Of a DNA stretch of 64,000 nucleotides, positions 51,632 through 59,982 are shown piece after piece; position 1 is the first letter of the stretch, and every line of letters starts with the position of its first letter. The stretch spans positions 62,001-126,000 of the forward strand of contig NZ_JAEMUX010000005.1 in the NCBI RefSeq assembly GCF_016598475.1, in the 5' to 3' direction. The position numbers and the translations under genes are program-made. A model generated the notes under the pieces. That model searched no databases. It saw only the letters and a list, made by a program, of their open reading frames with translations, and was not told the DNA's origin. The DNA is from Streptomyces adelaidensis (GTDB lineage Bacteria > Actinomycetota > Actinomycetes > Streptomycetales > Streptomycetaceae).

Positions 51632-53010
51632 TGGGCGTGACGAGCGACCTCATCCGCCTCGACGCACTGGGCCCCGGCGGCGCGTACCGGTCGAGGACCA
51701 TCCAGACCGTCAAGGACATCCATGGTGAGCCGTTCGCCGAACTGAGCCTGGTTCCCCCGCTCTACGTCGCCCGGACGATGTCGGCGCTGCGCAAGGCCGA
51801 CCCGCTGCCGCTGGAACAGCGCCTGGACGCCATCGCCAGGGCGGGCAAAGCGTTCGCCACCGAGACCGTCGGTGGACTGTCCGCCGAGGAGTACCAGCAC
51901 GCGGTGTGCCGGGTATCGGGCCTGCCCTGGGGCACGACGGAGATGGCCCTGGAGTTCACCGCGCAGTACACGGAACGCGCGTACCTCAGCTCCCAACTGG
52001 CCCGTCCCACCGGGGCGGTCAACGACTGGCGCGACCCGCGCACCCGGCACGGCAGCGGCGTATGGGCCCGTCGCGGCGGCGTGTTCGCCGTCCACGCCCC
52101 CGGCAACACACCGAGCGCCCACACCCTGTGGCTCCAGTCCCTCGCCCTCGGCTACCGGGTGGCGGTGCGGCCGTCGAGCCGTGAACCGTTCAGCCCGCAC
52201 CGGTGGATCACCGCACTGCGCGACGCCGGCTTCGGCGCCGACCAGGTCGCCCTGCTGCCGACCGACCACACCACGGCCGACGAGGTCGTGCGGGGCGCGG
52301 ACCTGGCCATGGTGTACGGCGACGACGACGTGGTGCGCAAGTACGCCTCGATGGCGACGGTGCTGCCACAGGGGCCGGGGCGGTCGAAGTTCCTCATCAC
52401 CAAGGACGCCGACTGGACCTCCTACCTGGACACCATCGTCTCCTCGGTCAGCGCCCACGGCGGTGCCGCCTGCATCAACACCACCGCGGTGTTCGTCGAG
52501 GGCGACCCGGCACCGGTGGCGCGGGCGATCGCCGAGCGGCTCTCCGTGCTGCCCAGCCTGCCGCCACAGGACCCCAAGGCGGTGCTGCCGGTGAAGCCGA
52601 TCGACGAGGCCCGCCGGATCGAGCGGTTCCTGCTGGCCAAGGCCGCCGGCACCACCCCGTGGCTGGGCGGCGACGGGATCGTCGACGACCTCGGGGACGG
52701 CACCGCCGTGCTCCGCCCGGCCGTGCACCAGGTGTCCCGGCCCGATGCCCCGCAGACCCGTATCGAGCAGCGCTTTCCCTGTGTTTGGGTGGCGCCGTGG
52801 AGCCCGCAGGCCGGGGTCGAGCCGCTCAAGGACACCGTGGTGCTCACCGCCGTCACCGACGACGAGACGCTGGTGGACCGGCTCTTCGACGAGCCCAGCA
52901 TCGCCAACGTCTATCTCGGGGACCACCCGACGTACTGGCTGCCCCCCGGCATCCCGCATGACGACTACCTCGAATCGTTCCTGATGCGCACGAAGGCCTG
53001 CATCCGCTGA
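51631..53010 (+). CDS. LuxC-like acyl-CoA/acyl reductase
   Basis: A 459-residue member of the LuxC branch of aldehyde dehydrogenases. The NADP-binding region (FAVHAPGNTPSAHTLWLQSLALGY) and the catalytic cysteine (HGGAACINTT) are intact, so it should reduce an acyl thioester or acyl-enzyme to an aldehyde. The ATG shares one base with the stop of the EhpF-like gene, so the two form a coupled acid-to-aldehyde pair, as EhpF/EhpG and LuxE/LuxC do. A hairpin follows. The acid reduced is not evident; it could be a precursor of the polyketide or a tailoring target. Confidence 0.85.
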   Translation: MGVTSDLIRLDALGPGGAYRSRTIQTVKDIHGEPFAELSLVPPLYVARTMSALRKADPLPLEQRLDAIARAGKAFATETVGGLSAEEYQHAVCRVSGLPWGTTEMALEFTAQYTERAYLSSQLARPTGAVNDWRDPRTRHGSGVWARRGGVFAVHAPGNTPSAHTLWLQSLALGYRVAVRPSSREPFSPHRWITALRDAGFGADQVALLPTDHTTADEVVRGADLAMVYGDDDVVRKYASMATVLPQGPGRSKFLITKDADWTSYLDTIVSSVSAHGGAACINTTAVFVEGDPAPVARAIAERLSVLPSLPPQDPKAVLPVKPIDEARRIERFLLAKAAGTTPWLGGDGIVDDLGDGTAVLRPAVHQVSRPDAPQTRIEQRFPCVWVAPWSPQAGVEPLKDTVVLTAVTDDETLVDRLFDEPSIANVYLGDHPTYWLPPGIPHDDYLESFLMRTKACIR

Positions 53011-53047
53011 TCACCGGAACCGAGGGCCTTCTGCCCACCTGAACCGA

Positions 53048-53078
53048 GGCCTTCGCCCGGGTTCGACGGGCGAAGGCC
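53048..53078 (+). terminator. Hairpin after the LuxC-like gene
   Basis: A perfect 12-bp stem (53048-53059 with 53067-53078, GGCCTTCGCCCG and complement) with a 7-nt loop lies between the reductase stop and the aldehyde dehydrogenase start. It may end or attenuate transcription of the two-gene unit. Confidence 0.55.
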
Positions 53079-53102
53079 CTCATGGCGTAGGGAAGTAGCG
53101 AA

Positions 53103-54536
53103 GTGACGTCAGTGATCCACCCGGAACCCACCCATCGCATGCTCATCGGCGGCCGGCTCGTCGGCGCCGAAGGCGACCCGCTGGGCGTGCTGAACCCCGC
53201 CACCGAGGAGATCGTCGGCCGCGTACCCGATGCCACCGACGCCCAGCTGGAGGCCGCCGTCTCGGCCGCGCGACGTGCCTTCGTCACCTGGCGCACCACG
53301 TCCGTGGACGAGCGCCGCGCCGTGCTGCGCGCCGCCGCGGCCGTCGTCGGCGAGCACACCGAGGAACTGGCGGTGCTGCTCACCACCGAGCAGGGCAAGC
53401 CGCTGGCCGACGCGCGCGCCGAGATCATGACCTTCGCCGCCTGGCTCGACGCGCACGCCGCCATGGAGTACCCCGACGACGAGGTCACCGAGACCGAGAC
53501 CCACCGCATCCGGATACGCCGGGTACCCCTCGGCGTCGTGGCCGGCATCGTGCCGTGGAACTTCCCCGTCGTCCTGGCCGCCAAGAAGATCGGCCCGGCG
53601 CTGCTCGCCGGCAACACCATCGTGGTCAAGCCCTCGCCGTTCACCCCGCTCACCACGCTGCGTGTCGGCGAGCTGCTGGCCGACGTCGTACCCGCAGGCG
53701 TCATCAACACCGTCAGTGGGGGCGACAGCCTCGGACCGAGACTCACCGAGCACCCGGGCATCGACAAGATCGCCTTCGTCGGCTCCAGCGCGACCGGCCG
53801 CAAGGTCATGGCCTCCGCCGCCCGCAACCTCTCCCGCGTCACCCTGGAGCTGGGCGGCAACGACGCCGCGATCGTGCTGCCCGACGTGGACGTCGACGAG
53901 GTCGCGCCGCGGGTCTTCTGGACCTGTTTCGCCAACAGTGGCCAGCTCTGCATCGCCGCCAAACGGGTCTACGTGCACGAGGACGTCTACGACGCGTTCG
54001 CGGAGCGGTTCGCCGAGCTGGCACGGTCCGTCAAGGTCGGCGACGGTCTGGAGGACGGCGTCCAGCTGGGCCCCCTCCAGAACCGCGCGCAGTACGAGAA
54101 GGTCGTAGGCCTGATCAAGGAGACCGTCGGCTCCGGCGCCAAGCTGCTGGTCGAGGGTGCGATCCCGGACGGCCCCGGCTACTTCGTGCACCCGACCGTG
54201 GTGGACGACCCCGCCGACGACTCGGCGATCGTCACCCAGGAGCCGTTCGGCCCGGTCGTCCCCCTGCTGCGGTTCCGGGATGTCGACGATGTCGTCCGCC
54301 GCGCCAACGACTCCGAGTACGGGCTCGCCGGCACCGTCTGGAGCCGCGACGCCGCGGCGGCCGAGGAACTGGCCGCGCGGATCGAGGTCGGCACCGTCTG
54401 GATCAACCAGGAGGCGATGCCGACCCCGGACCTGCCCTTCGGCGGCCACAAGGCGTCCGGCCTCGGCGTCGAGAACGGCCTGGAGGGCGTGCTGGAGCAC
54501 ACCAACACCCAGGTGCTGTCCGTCCGCAGGGGATGA
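53103..54536 (+). CDS. NAD(P)-dependent aldehyde dehydrogenase
   Basis: A 477-residue aldehyde dehydrogenase. The motifs VPWNFPVVLAAKKIGPALLAGN, the catalytic glutamate in LELGGND and the cysteine in NSGQLCIA are intact, as is the C-terminal EPFGPVVP. It resembles succinate-semialdehyde or benzaldehyde dehydrogenases. The GTG at 53103 lies 92 bp after the LuxC-like gene, with a hairpin between. It would oxidise an aldehyde to an acid, the reverse of the preceding pair, so it probably acts on a different compound or at another step. A 46-bp palindrome follows its stop. Confidence 0.92.
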   Translation: MTSVIHPEPTHRMLIGGRLVGAEGDPLGVLNPATEEIVGRVPDATDAQLEAAVSAARRAFVTWRTTSVDERRAVLRAAAAVVGEHTEELAVLLTTEQGKPLADARAEIMTFAAWLDAHAAMEYPDDEVTETETHRIRIRRVPLGVVAGIVPWNFPVVLAAKKIGPALLAGNTIVVKPSPFTPLTTLRVGELLADVVPAGVINTVSGGDSLGPRLTEHPGIDKIAFVGSSATGRKVMASAARNLSRVTLELGGNDAAIVLPDVDVDEVAPRVFWTCFANSGQLCIAAKRVYVHEDVYDAFAERFAELARSVKVGDGLEDGVQLGPLQNRAQYEKVVGLIKETVGSGAKLLVEGAIPDGPGYFVHPTVVDDPADDSAIVTQEPFGPVVPLLRFRDVDDVVRRANDSEYGLAGTVWSRDAAAAEELAARIEVGTVWINQEAMPTPDLPFGGHKASGLGVENGLEGVLEHTNTQVLSVRRG

Positions 54537-54591
54537 GCCCGCGCGCAGCCCGCGCCCGGACCGCGCGCAGACCGCGCTCGGACTTCGGCCG

Positions 54592-54637
54592 CGGCCTGCC
54601 TCCGGCGAGTCCGTACGGACTCGCCGGAGGCAGGCCG
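54592..54637. terminator. 46-bp perfect palindrome, bidirectional terminator
   Basis: Positions 54592-54637 read identically on both strands, giving a 21-22 bp stem with almost no loop. It separates the converging aldehyde dehydrogenase and P450 genes and touches the P450 stop codon. Its length and perfection are unusual even for Streptomyces. Confidence 0.8.
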
Positions 54638-55894
54638 TCAGGTGGTCCTCGGCAGTGCCGGGCCGTCGAAGACCATCTCCAGTGTCTCGAAACGACGCAG
54701 CACCGCCCCCGGCAGGAGCTCGGGCTCGAAGCCGGGCCTGACCCGGAGGTTGGGCAGCCGCCGGTACATCTTCGCGGTGGCGACCTGCATCTCCATTCGG
54801 GCCATGTTCATGCCGAGGCAGAAATGGATGCCCTGCCCGAACGGAAGATCCTGCGGCAGTCTGGCCCAGTCACGTTCGATGATGAACTCGTCCGGCCGGT
54901 CGTAGACCAGCGGGTCGTGATTCGCGGCGCTGATGAGAGCGAAGGCCTTCTCTCCCGGTTCGACATCGATGTTCCCGATCCTGGTCGGCTTGGAACAGGT
55001 CCGCCACAGACCCGAGATGGGTGTCTCGAACCGCAGTGATTCCGCCGCCAGGGAGAGTGACAGTCCCTCGATGTCGGACAGGAACCGGGCCTTCTGTTCG
55101 GGGTACCGGTCCAGCAGGTAGGCGCTGTTGCCGATCGCCCCGATCGTCGTACCGATACCCGCCACGTTCAGCAGCTGGATCATTCGCGCGATCTCGTGCG
55201 CCTCGAAGTAGTCGCCGTCCACCTGGGCGAAGGACAACTGGGTGATCAGGTCGTCGCTGTCGGGCCCGGCCGCCCGCCTGGCGTGGATCATCCCGCTGAG
55301 GTGGTCCAGCCACTCGTTCAGCTCGGTGCCGTATCCGCCCTCCTCGCGGCCGTCCATGGTGATGGTGACCAGCTCTTCCATCCGCTTCGCCGCCCGCGCG
55401 TACTCGGCACGCTCGCTCTCCGGGATGCCCAGCAGCTCGCAGACGTGACCGGCGGCCATCCGCTCCGCGAAGTCCTCGTACATCTCGAAGGATCCCCGCG
55501 CGGAGAGCTCGTCGACGATGTCGTCAGCGAGGCGTTCGCTGAACGCGCGCATGTTCCGGATACGGGACGCCGACAACGCCTTGACCAGCAGTTTCCGCTG
55601 GCGGGTGTGGATCGGCTGGTCGGCCCAGCCGAGCACCTGCTCCTCGGGCGGCAGCGGCTCCTTCAGCGGCCAGATGTTGCCGGACGCGTTGGAGAACCGC
55701 TGGTATCCGGCCAGCACCTCCTTGACTCCCTCGTAGGTGGAGACCTGCACCGCGTTCAGCTCGGAGTTGCGGACGACGGGGCAGCGGGCCCGGTCGTGCG
55801 CGAGCTCCTCCCAGGGCTCGGCGGCCTTGGCCGTGTACGGCCTGAACCGTGGCTGGACGTCCTCGGCGGGCGCATCCGTGGGCTGACGGGTCAT
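54638..55894 (-). CDS. Cytochrome P450
   Basis: A 418-residue bacterial P450. The I-helix oxygen-binding motif (NVAGIGTTIG), the K-helix ESLR and the heme motif FGQGIHFCLGMNMAR with the ligand at Cys359 are intact. The ATG at 55894 has GAGGAAG upstream; an ATG at 55939 would add 15 residues. It is alone on its strand, divergent from the decayed SARP gene and Ccr. Within the cluster it is a likely tailoring hydroxylase or epoxidase. Ferredoxin partners are not in the window. Confidence 0.93.
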   Translation of the reverse strand: MTRQPTDAPAEDVQPRFRPYTAKAAEPWEELAHDRARCPVVRNSELNAVQVSTYEGVKEVLAGYQRFSNASGNIWPLKEPLPPEEQVLGWADQPIHTRQRKLLVKALSASRIRNMRAFSERLADDIVDELSARGSFEMYEDFAERMAAGHVCELLGIPESERAEYARAAKRMEELVTITMDGREEGGYGTELNEWLDHLSGMIHARRAAGPDSDDLITQLSFAQVDGDYFEAHEIARMIQLLNVAGIGTTIGAIGNSAYLLDRYPEQKARFLSDIEGLSLSLAAESLRFETPISGLWRTCSKPTRIGNIDVEPGEKAFALISAANHDPLVYDRPDEFIIERDWARLPQDLPFGQGIHFCLGMNMARMEMQVATAKMYRRLPNLRVRPGFEPELLPGAVLRRFETLEMVFDGPALPRTT

Positions 55895-56326
55895 GTCGCT
55901 CTTCCTCTCGGTCGTCTCGTTCGGTGTGGTCGCGCTCATGCGTCGGCCCGAGGTGGGTGGGCGGGGTCAACTCCGGCTCGGCCGGCGCGGAGCGGTGCCG
56001 GGAAGGGGGGCCGGGGGCGAGGGACCGGCCTGGCGCCCCTGGCGGAGGGGGTCCGGCCCGGCTGTGGCGTCCGGTGGCTCGGTACGGGCCACCAAGGGTG
56101 TCTGGGACAGGAGGTGATGGATAGTCAGGTCACTCCTCGGGTCGACTCGGGCCACTGCACCGGGCCTTCACCAGGACCTCTCGGCCCGAGCGTGCCCCTG
56201 ACCGGCCGCGCTGCGCCTCTGTTCGTGCCGCTCCGTGGCACGGGGGGATGACACTGCGATGTTCAAGGTCATCTCCTGGTGACAGCCCGCCGGCACGCTC
56301 TCCATCCAAGGACGGCAGGGGATCTG
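55895..56326. other. Gene-free stretch upstream of the P450 and SARP remnant
   Basis: I see no convincing gene in this interval. It should hold the P450 promoter and whatever once drove the SARP gene. A 6-bp inverted repeat (CGTGCC/GGCACG, 56224-56242) is the only regular structure noted. Confidence 0.5.
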
Positions 56327-56628
56327 ATGCGGTATGAGGTTCTTGGCTCCGTTCATGTGCTGGACGAGTACGGCAGCCGGTCGGGACGGCCCGACAGCCC
56401 CGTCGGCACCGGAGCCCCGGCCACCTCCTGCCGGCGCGGACCAGCTTCGAACGGCCGGACCTCCATCACTTCAGGCGCCTCGTCGGCGACGTCCGGACGC
56501 ACGCCCCCGACGGCACGCCCCCGACGGACGCCCGCGGCGGACGCCATCAGGAGTCCGCCGCCTCGCTGAAGACCGCACTCTCCCTCCACCCGATCCACTC
56601 GACACATCACGGGATGGCATATGGATGA
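56327..56628 (+). pseudogene. Remnant of a SARP-family regulator (internal deletion and frame change)
   Basis: Two pieces of a SARP/BTAD regulator remain. The first, from the ATG at 56327, reads MRYEVLGSVHVLDEYG, the canonical N-terminal strand. After about 30 codons similarity ends. In a different frame, from about 56407, the text SPGHLLPARTSFERPDLHHF then RRLVGDVR and ASLKTAL matches the junction of the DNA-binding domain and the start of BTAD. The DNA-binding domain between them is lost and the frame shifts by two. The second frame ends at 56628, overlapping the Ccr start. It is therefore a dead pathway activator gene; the assignment rests on motif recall. Confidence 0.6.
56558..56584 (+). 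repeat. 27-bp direct repeat, copy 1 (upstream of ccr)
   Basis: A 27-bp sequence beginning CCGCCTCGCTGAAG in the SARP remnant recurs with one mismatch at 59826-59852. The copies flank the ccr-dehydrogenase pair. Similarity does not extend beyond the 27 bp on either side. Confidence 0.8.
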
Positions 56629-57988
56629 GATCATCGGCGCTCTCCTCTCGGAGGACGTCACATCGTGGGATGTGACGGGCCTGCGCCTGCCGGAGTACTA
56701 CCGAGGCAACGTGGTGCGCCGGGAGGACACCGCGATGTTCGAGGGCATGGACTCCAAGGAGAAGGATCCGCGCAAGTCCCTCCAGGTGCAGGAGGTCCCG
56801 ACACCGGAGCCGGGACCGGGCGAGGCCCTGATCGCCGTGATGGCGAGTGCGATCAACTACAACACCGTGTGGTCCTCGATCTTCGAGCCCCTGCCGACCT
56901 TCGGCTTCCTGGAGCGCTACGGGCGCCTCAGCGATCAGGCCAAACGCCACGACCTGCCGTACCACGTGCTGGGCTCCGACCTCGCGGGGGTGGTGCTGCG
57001 CACCGGGCCCGGCGTGAACCGGTGGCGCGCGGGCGACCGGGTCGTCGCCCACTGCCTGTCCGTCGAGCTGGAGAGCCCCGACGGCCACGACGACACGATG
57101 CTGGACCCCGAGCAGCGCATCTGGGGCTTCGAGACCAACTTCGGCGGCCTCGCCGAGATCGCGCTCGTCAAGTCCAACCAGCTGATGCCCAAGCCGGAGC
57201 ACCTGACCTGGGAGGAGGCCGCCGCTCCGGGCCTGGTGAACTCCACCGCGTACCGGCAGCTGGTCTCCCGTAACGGCGCGCAGCTGAAGCAGGGCGACAA
57301 CGTGCTGATCTGGGGCGCGAGCGGCGGACTCGGTTCGTACGCCGCCCAGTTGGCGCTCGCCGGGGGCGCGAACCCCATCTGTGTGGTCTCGTCGCCGCAG
57401 AAGGCGGCCGTCTGCCACGCCATGGGTGCCGAAGCGGTCATCGACCGGAACGCCGAGGGCTACCGGTTCTGGAAGGACGAACGCACCCAGGACCCCAAGG
57501 AGTGGAAGCGGTTCGGCAAGCGCATCCGGGAACTCACCGGCGGCGAGGACGTCGACATCGTCTTCGAGCACCCGGGCCGGGAGACGTTCGGCGCGTCGGT
57601 GTACGTGACGAAGAAGGGCGGCACCGTGGCCACCTGCGCGTCGACTTCCGGATACATGCACGAGTACGACAACCGCTACCTCTGGATGTCCCTCAAGCGC
57701 ATCGTCGGCACCCACTTCGCCAACTACCGCGAGGCCTGGGAGGCCAACCGGCTCATCGCCAAGGGCAGGATCCATCCGACGTTGTCGAGGGTCTACCCCC
57801 TGGAGCAGGCCGGGCACGCGGCGTACGAGGTGCACGCCAACCTCCACCAGGGGAAGGTCGGCATCCTCTGCCTGGCCCCGCGCGAGGGCCTCGGTGTGCG
57901 CGACCACGCCCTGCGCGCCAGGCACATCGACGCCATCAACCGCTTCCGGGAGCGGAAGCAGGAGCAGAACGTGCGAGGAACGTCATGA
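56621..57988 (+). CDS. ccr: Crotonyl-CoA carboxylase/reductase
   Basis: A 455-residue medium-chain dehydrogenase-type enzyme that reductively carboxylates 2-enoyl-CoA to ethyl- or alkylmalonyl-CoA. It shows long near-identical stretches with known Streptomyces Ccr: INYNTVWSSIFEPLPTFGFL, HVLGSDLAGVVLRTGPGVN, WGASGGLGSYAAQLALAGG for NADPH and EHPGRETFGASVYVT. The ATG at 56621 overlaps the end of the SARP remnant; no strong ribosome site is evident. The stop overlaps the next start by 4 nt. In a PKS cluster it supplies unusual extender units. Whether it prefers crotonyl-CoA or longer enoyl-CoA cannot be told here. Confidence 0.95.
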   Translation: MDEIIGALLSEDVTSWDVTGLRLPEYYRGNVVRREDTAMFEGMDSKEKDPRKSLQVQEVPTPEPGPGEALIAVMASAINYNTVWSSIFEPLPTFGFLERYGRLSDQAKRHDLPYHVLGSDLAGVVLRTGPGVNRWRAGDRVVAHCLSVELESPDGHDDTMLDPEQRIWGFETNFGGLAEIALVKSNQLMPKPEHLTWEEAAAPGLVNSTAYRQLVSRNGAQLKQGDNVLIWGASGGLGSYAAQLALAGGANPICVVSSPQKAAVCHAMGAEAVIDRNAEGYRFWKDERTQDPKEWKRFGKRIRELTGGEDVDIVFEHPGRETFGASVYVTKKGGTVATCASTSGYMHEYDNRYLWMSLKRIVGTHFANYREAWEANRLIAKGRIHPTLSRVYPLEQAGHAAYEVHANLHQGKVGILCLAPREGLGVRDHALRARHIDAINRFRERKQEQNVRGTS

Positions 57989-59793
57989 CGACCGATCAGC
58001 GACCCCTCACCGGCATCGTCGGCCTCGGCACGGTCGGCGAGGCGTTCCTGCGCCTGGCCCACCGGGCCGGCCATCGCATCGTGGCTGTCGACACCGACCT
58101 CGACGTACTCGCACGGGTCGGCAACCGCCTCAAGGCGGTTACCGAGGGCGCGCGGGAGCCATCCGTCGTCACGCCCGAGGCCGTCGTCATGCCCGAGGCC
58201 GTCCTCACGCCCGACGTCGTCTTCACACCCGATGTGGCGGCACTCGCGGACGCCACCGTGGTGATCGAGGCCGTACCCGACGACCTGGCCGTCAAGGCGG
58301 ACTTACTTCGCCGTATCGGCGAGGTCTCGGGGGCCCCGGTGCTCACCACGACCTCCGCGCTCTCCGTCCCGCACCTCGCCGTCGCGTCCGGCCGGCCGGA
58401 GACGGTCTCGGGCCTGCGCTTCCTCGTCCCTCCCGGCCCCGGCGGCACGGTGGAACCGGCACCCACCGCCCTGACCTCCCCGTCCACCACGAGCGCCGTC
58501 GACTCGCTGATCGCCGAACTGGGCCTGACACGGGCCGAGATCGGCGCCGGGCCGGCGGAGGACGCCACCGCACTCGTGATGGCCTACCTGAACCGGTCCG
58601 TGGCCTTTCTCGACGCCGGCCATGCCGCACGCGATGACATCGACACGGCGATGCGACTCGGCTGCGGTCTGCCGGCCGGGCCGCTGCGACTGCTGGACGC
58701 CATCGGACTGGACACGGCCCACGCGACCCTGACGAGACTGCGCCGGCGGACCGGCGACGACTCGTTCGCCCCGGCCCCGCTGCTGACCCGCCTGGTCGAC
58801 TCGGGCCGCCTGGGACGCAAGACCGGCGAAGGCTTCTACACCTACGACACCTACGACAGCGAGGGCGGCGAGGGCGTCGCACCACGGGACAGGCCCGAGG
58901 ACCACCCCGGCACCGTCCGCCGTCCGGTGCGTACGGTCGCCGTCCTGGGCTCCGGCGTCATGGCCCGCGGTATCGCGGAGGCCACAGCGACCGCAGGTCA
59001 TCCCACCGTGCTGGTGGCGCGCAGCCCGGAGAAGGCGGAGACCGCCCTCGCGGCGATCTCGGAATCCCTGACCCGCGCCGTCCGCCGCGGCAGGATCACC
59101 CCCCAGCAGGAGGCCGCGGCGCTGCCGCTGCTCACCCCTGCCACCGACGTACGAGCAGTCGCGGACCGCGATCTGGTCATCGAAGCGGTGGCGGAAGACC
59201 TCGACGTCAAGCGCCTCCTCTTCGCCCGGCTCGGCACGGTGGCCAAACCGGGAGCCATCCTGGCGACCACCACGTCCAGCCTGTCGGTGACCGCCTGCGC
59301 GGAAGCCGCCGGACGGCCCGCCGATGTCGTCGGCATGCACTTCTTCAATCCCGCGCCCATACTGCGACTCGTCGAACTGGTCCGCACCGACGGCACCTCC
59401 GACGACGTGTTCGACGGCGCCCGGACCTTCGCCGCCGGACTGGGGAAGACCACGGTCACCTGTCCCGATCGGGCCGGCTTCATAGTCAACTGCCTCCTCT
59501 TCCCCTACCTCGGCGCGGCGGTCGATCTGCTGCGGCGCCCGGGCACCGACATCGAGGCCACGGACACGGCCATCGAGAACGGCTACGGCTTCCCCATGGG
59601 CCCCTTCGCCCTCCTCGACACGATCGGTCTGGACGTCTCGCTGGCCATCCAGCACCGCTTGTACGACCAACTCGCCCACCCGGAGCAGAAACCGGCCCTC
59701 CTCCTGGAAGGCCTCGTCGCCCTCGGTGCCCTGGGCCGCAAGAACCACAGAGGCTTCCGGACAGCGGCTCGGCGCTCGTCCTCCAGGTTGTGA
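57985..59793 (+). CDS. Tandem 3-hydroxyacyl-CoA dehydrogenase (two fused units)
   Basis: A 602-residue protein made of two 3-hydroxyacyl-CoA dehydrogenase units joined head to tail. The first (residues 1 to about 290) has a NAD loop IVGLGTVGEAFLRLAHRAGH, but the catalytic region reads GLRFLVPPG and lacks the histidine. The second (from about 317) has VAVLGSGVMARGIAEATATAGH and an intact GMHFFNPAP with the catalytic histidine, then FGFPMGP-type end motifs. So only the second half looks active in the usual way. The start overlaps ccr by 4 nt. Leu107 is TTA (58303-58305). Its job is probably to make the hydroxyacyl-CoA precursor of Ccr's substrate. Confidence 0.88.
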   Translation: MTTDQRPLTGIVGLGTVGEAFLRLAHRAGHRIVAVDTDLDVLARVGNRLKAVTEGAREPSVVTPEAVVMPEAVLTPDVVFTPDVAALADATVVIEAVPDDLAVKADLLRRIGEVSGAPVLTTTSALSVPHLAVASGRPETVSGLRFLVPPGPGGTVEPAPTALTSPSTTSAVDSLIAELGLTRAEIGAGPAEDATALVMAYLNRSVAFLDAGHAARDDIDTAMRLGCGLPAGPLRLLDAIGLDTAHATLTRLRRRTGDDSFAPAPLLTRLVDSGRLGRKTGEGFYTYDTYDSEGGEGVAPRDRPEDHPGTVRRPVRTVAVLGSGVMARGIAEATATAGHPTVLVARSPEKAETALAAISESLTRAVRRGRITPQQEAAALPLLTPATDVRAVADRDLVIEAVAEDLDVKRLLFARLGTVAKPGAILATTTSSLSVTACAEAAGRPADVVGMHFFNPAPILRLVELVRTDGTSDDVFDGARTFAAGLGKTTVTCPDRAGFIVNCLLFPYLGAAVDLLRRPGTDIEATDTAIENGYGFPMGPFALLDTIGLDVSLAIQHRLYDQLAHPEQKPALLLEGLVALGALGRKNHRGFRTAARRSSSRL

Positions 59794-59825
59794 TCGCAAC
59801 CGGATGGCCCTGTCGAAGACAGCCA

Positions 59826-59852
59826 CCGCCTCGCTGAAGACCGCGCTCTCCC
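59826..59852 (+). repeat. 27-bp direct repeat, copy 2 (downstream of the dehydrogenase)
   Basis: Matches 56558-56584 at 26 of 27 positions. Here it lies in an open 34-codon frame (59804-59908) that has no good ribosome site and is not annotated as a gene; both copies read ASLKTALS in one frame. Confidence 0.8.
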
Positions 59853-59931
59853 GCCGTGGAGGTGCGGGGAAGCGCACGCCGTCCCTGCCAGCCGTGACCC
59901 CGACGTGACCAGCTCGCCAGGAGGAAACGCC

Positions 59932-59982
59932 GTGAACAAACACCTCAAGTGGGACTTCGCCCCTGCGGACGTGGCCGTCTGA
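59932..59982 (+). CDS. 16-codon open frame translationally coupled to the lyase
   Basis: A GTG at 59932 with a near-perfect ribosome site (AGGAGG, 59919-59924, spacing 7) opens a frame encoding VNKHLKWDFAPADVAV and stops at 59982. The stop overlaps the lyase ATG by one base (TGATG). The lyase itself has no ribosome site of its own. Either this is a leader peptide that sets translation of the lyase and PKS by coupling, or it is the relic of a longer gene. No family is recognised. Confidence 0.5.
   Translation: MNKHLKWDFAPADVAV

Noticed and set aside
50534..53010. Bacterial luciferase-type lux operon
   Set aside because: LuxE/LuxC-like functions are present, but no luxA/luxB, and the ligase resembles EhpF more than LuxE.
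59804..59908. A 34-codon frame (MALSKTATASLKTALS...) before the lyase
   Set aside because: No ribosome site and no family; it is noted only because it contains the second copy of the 27-bp repeat.
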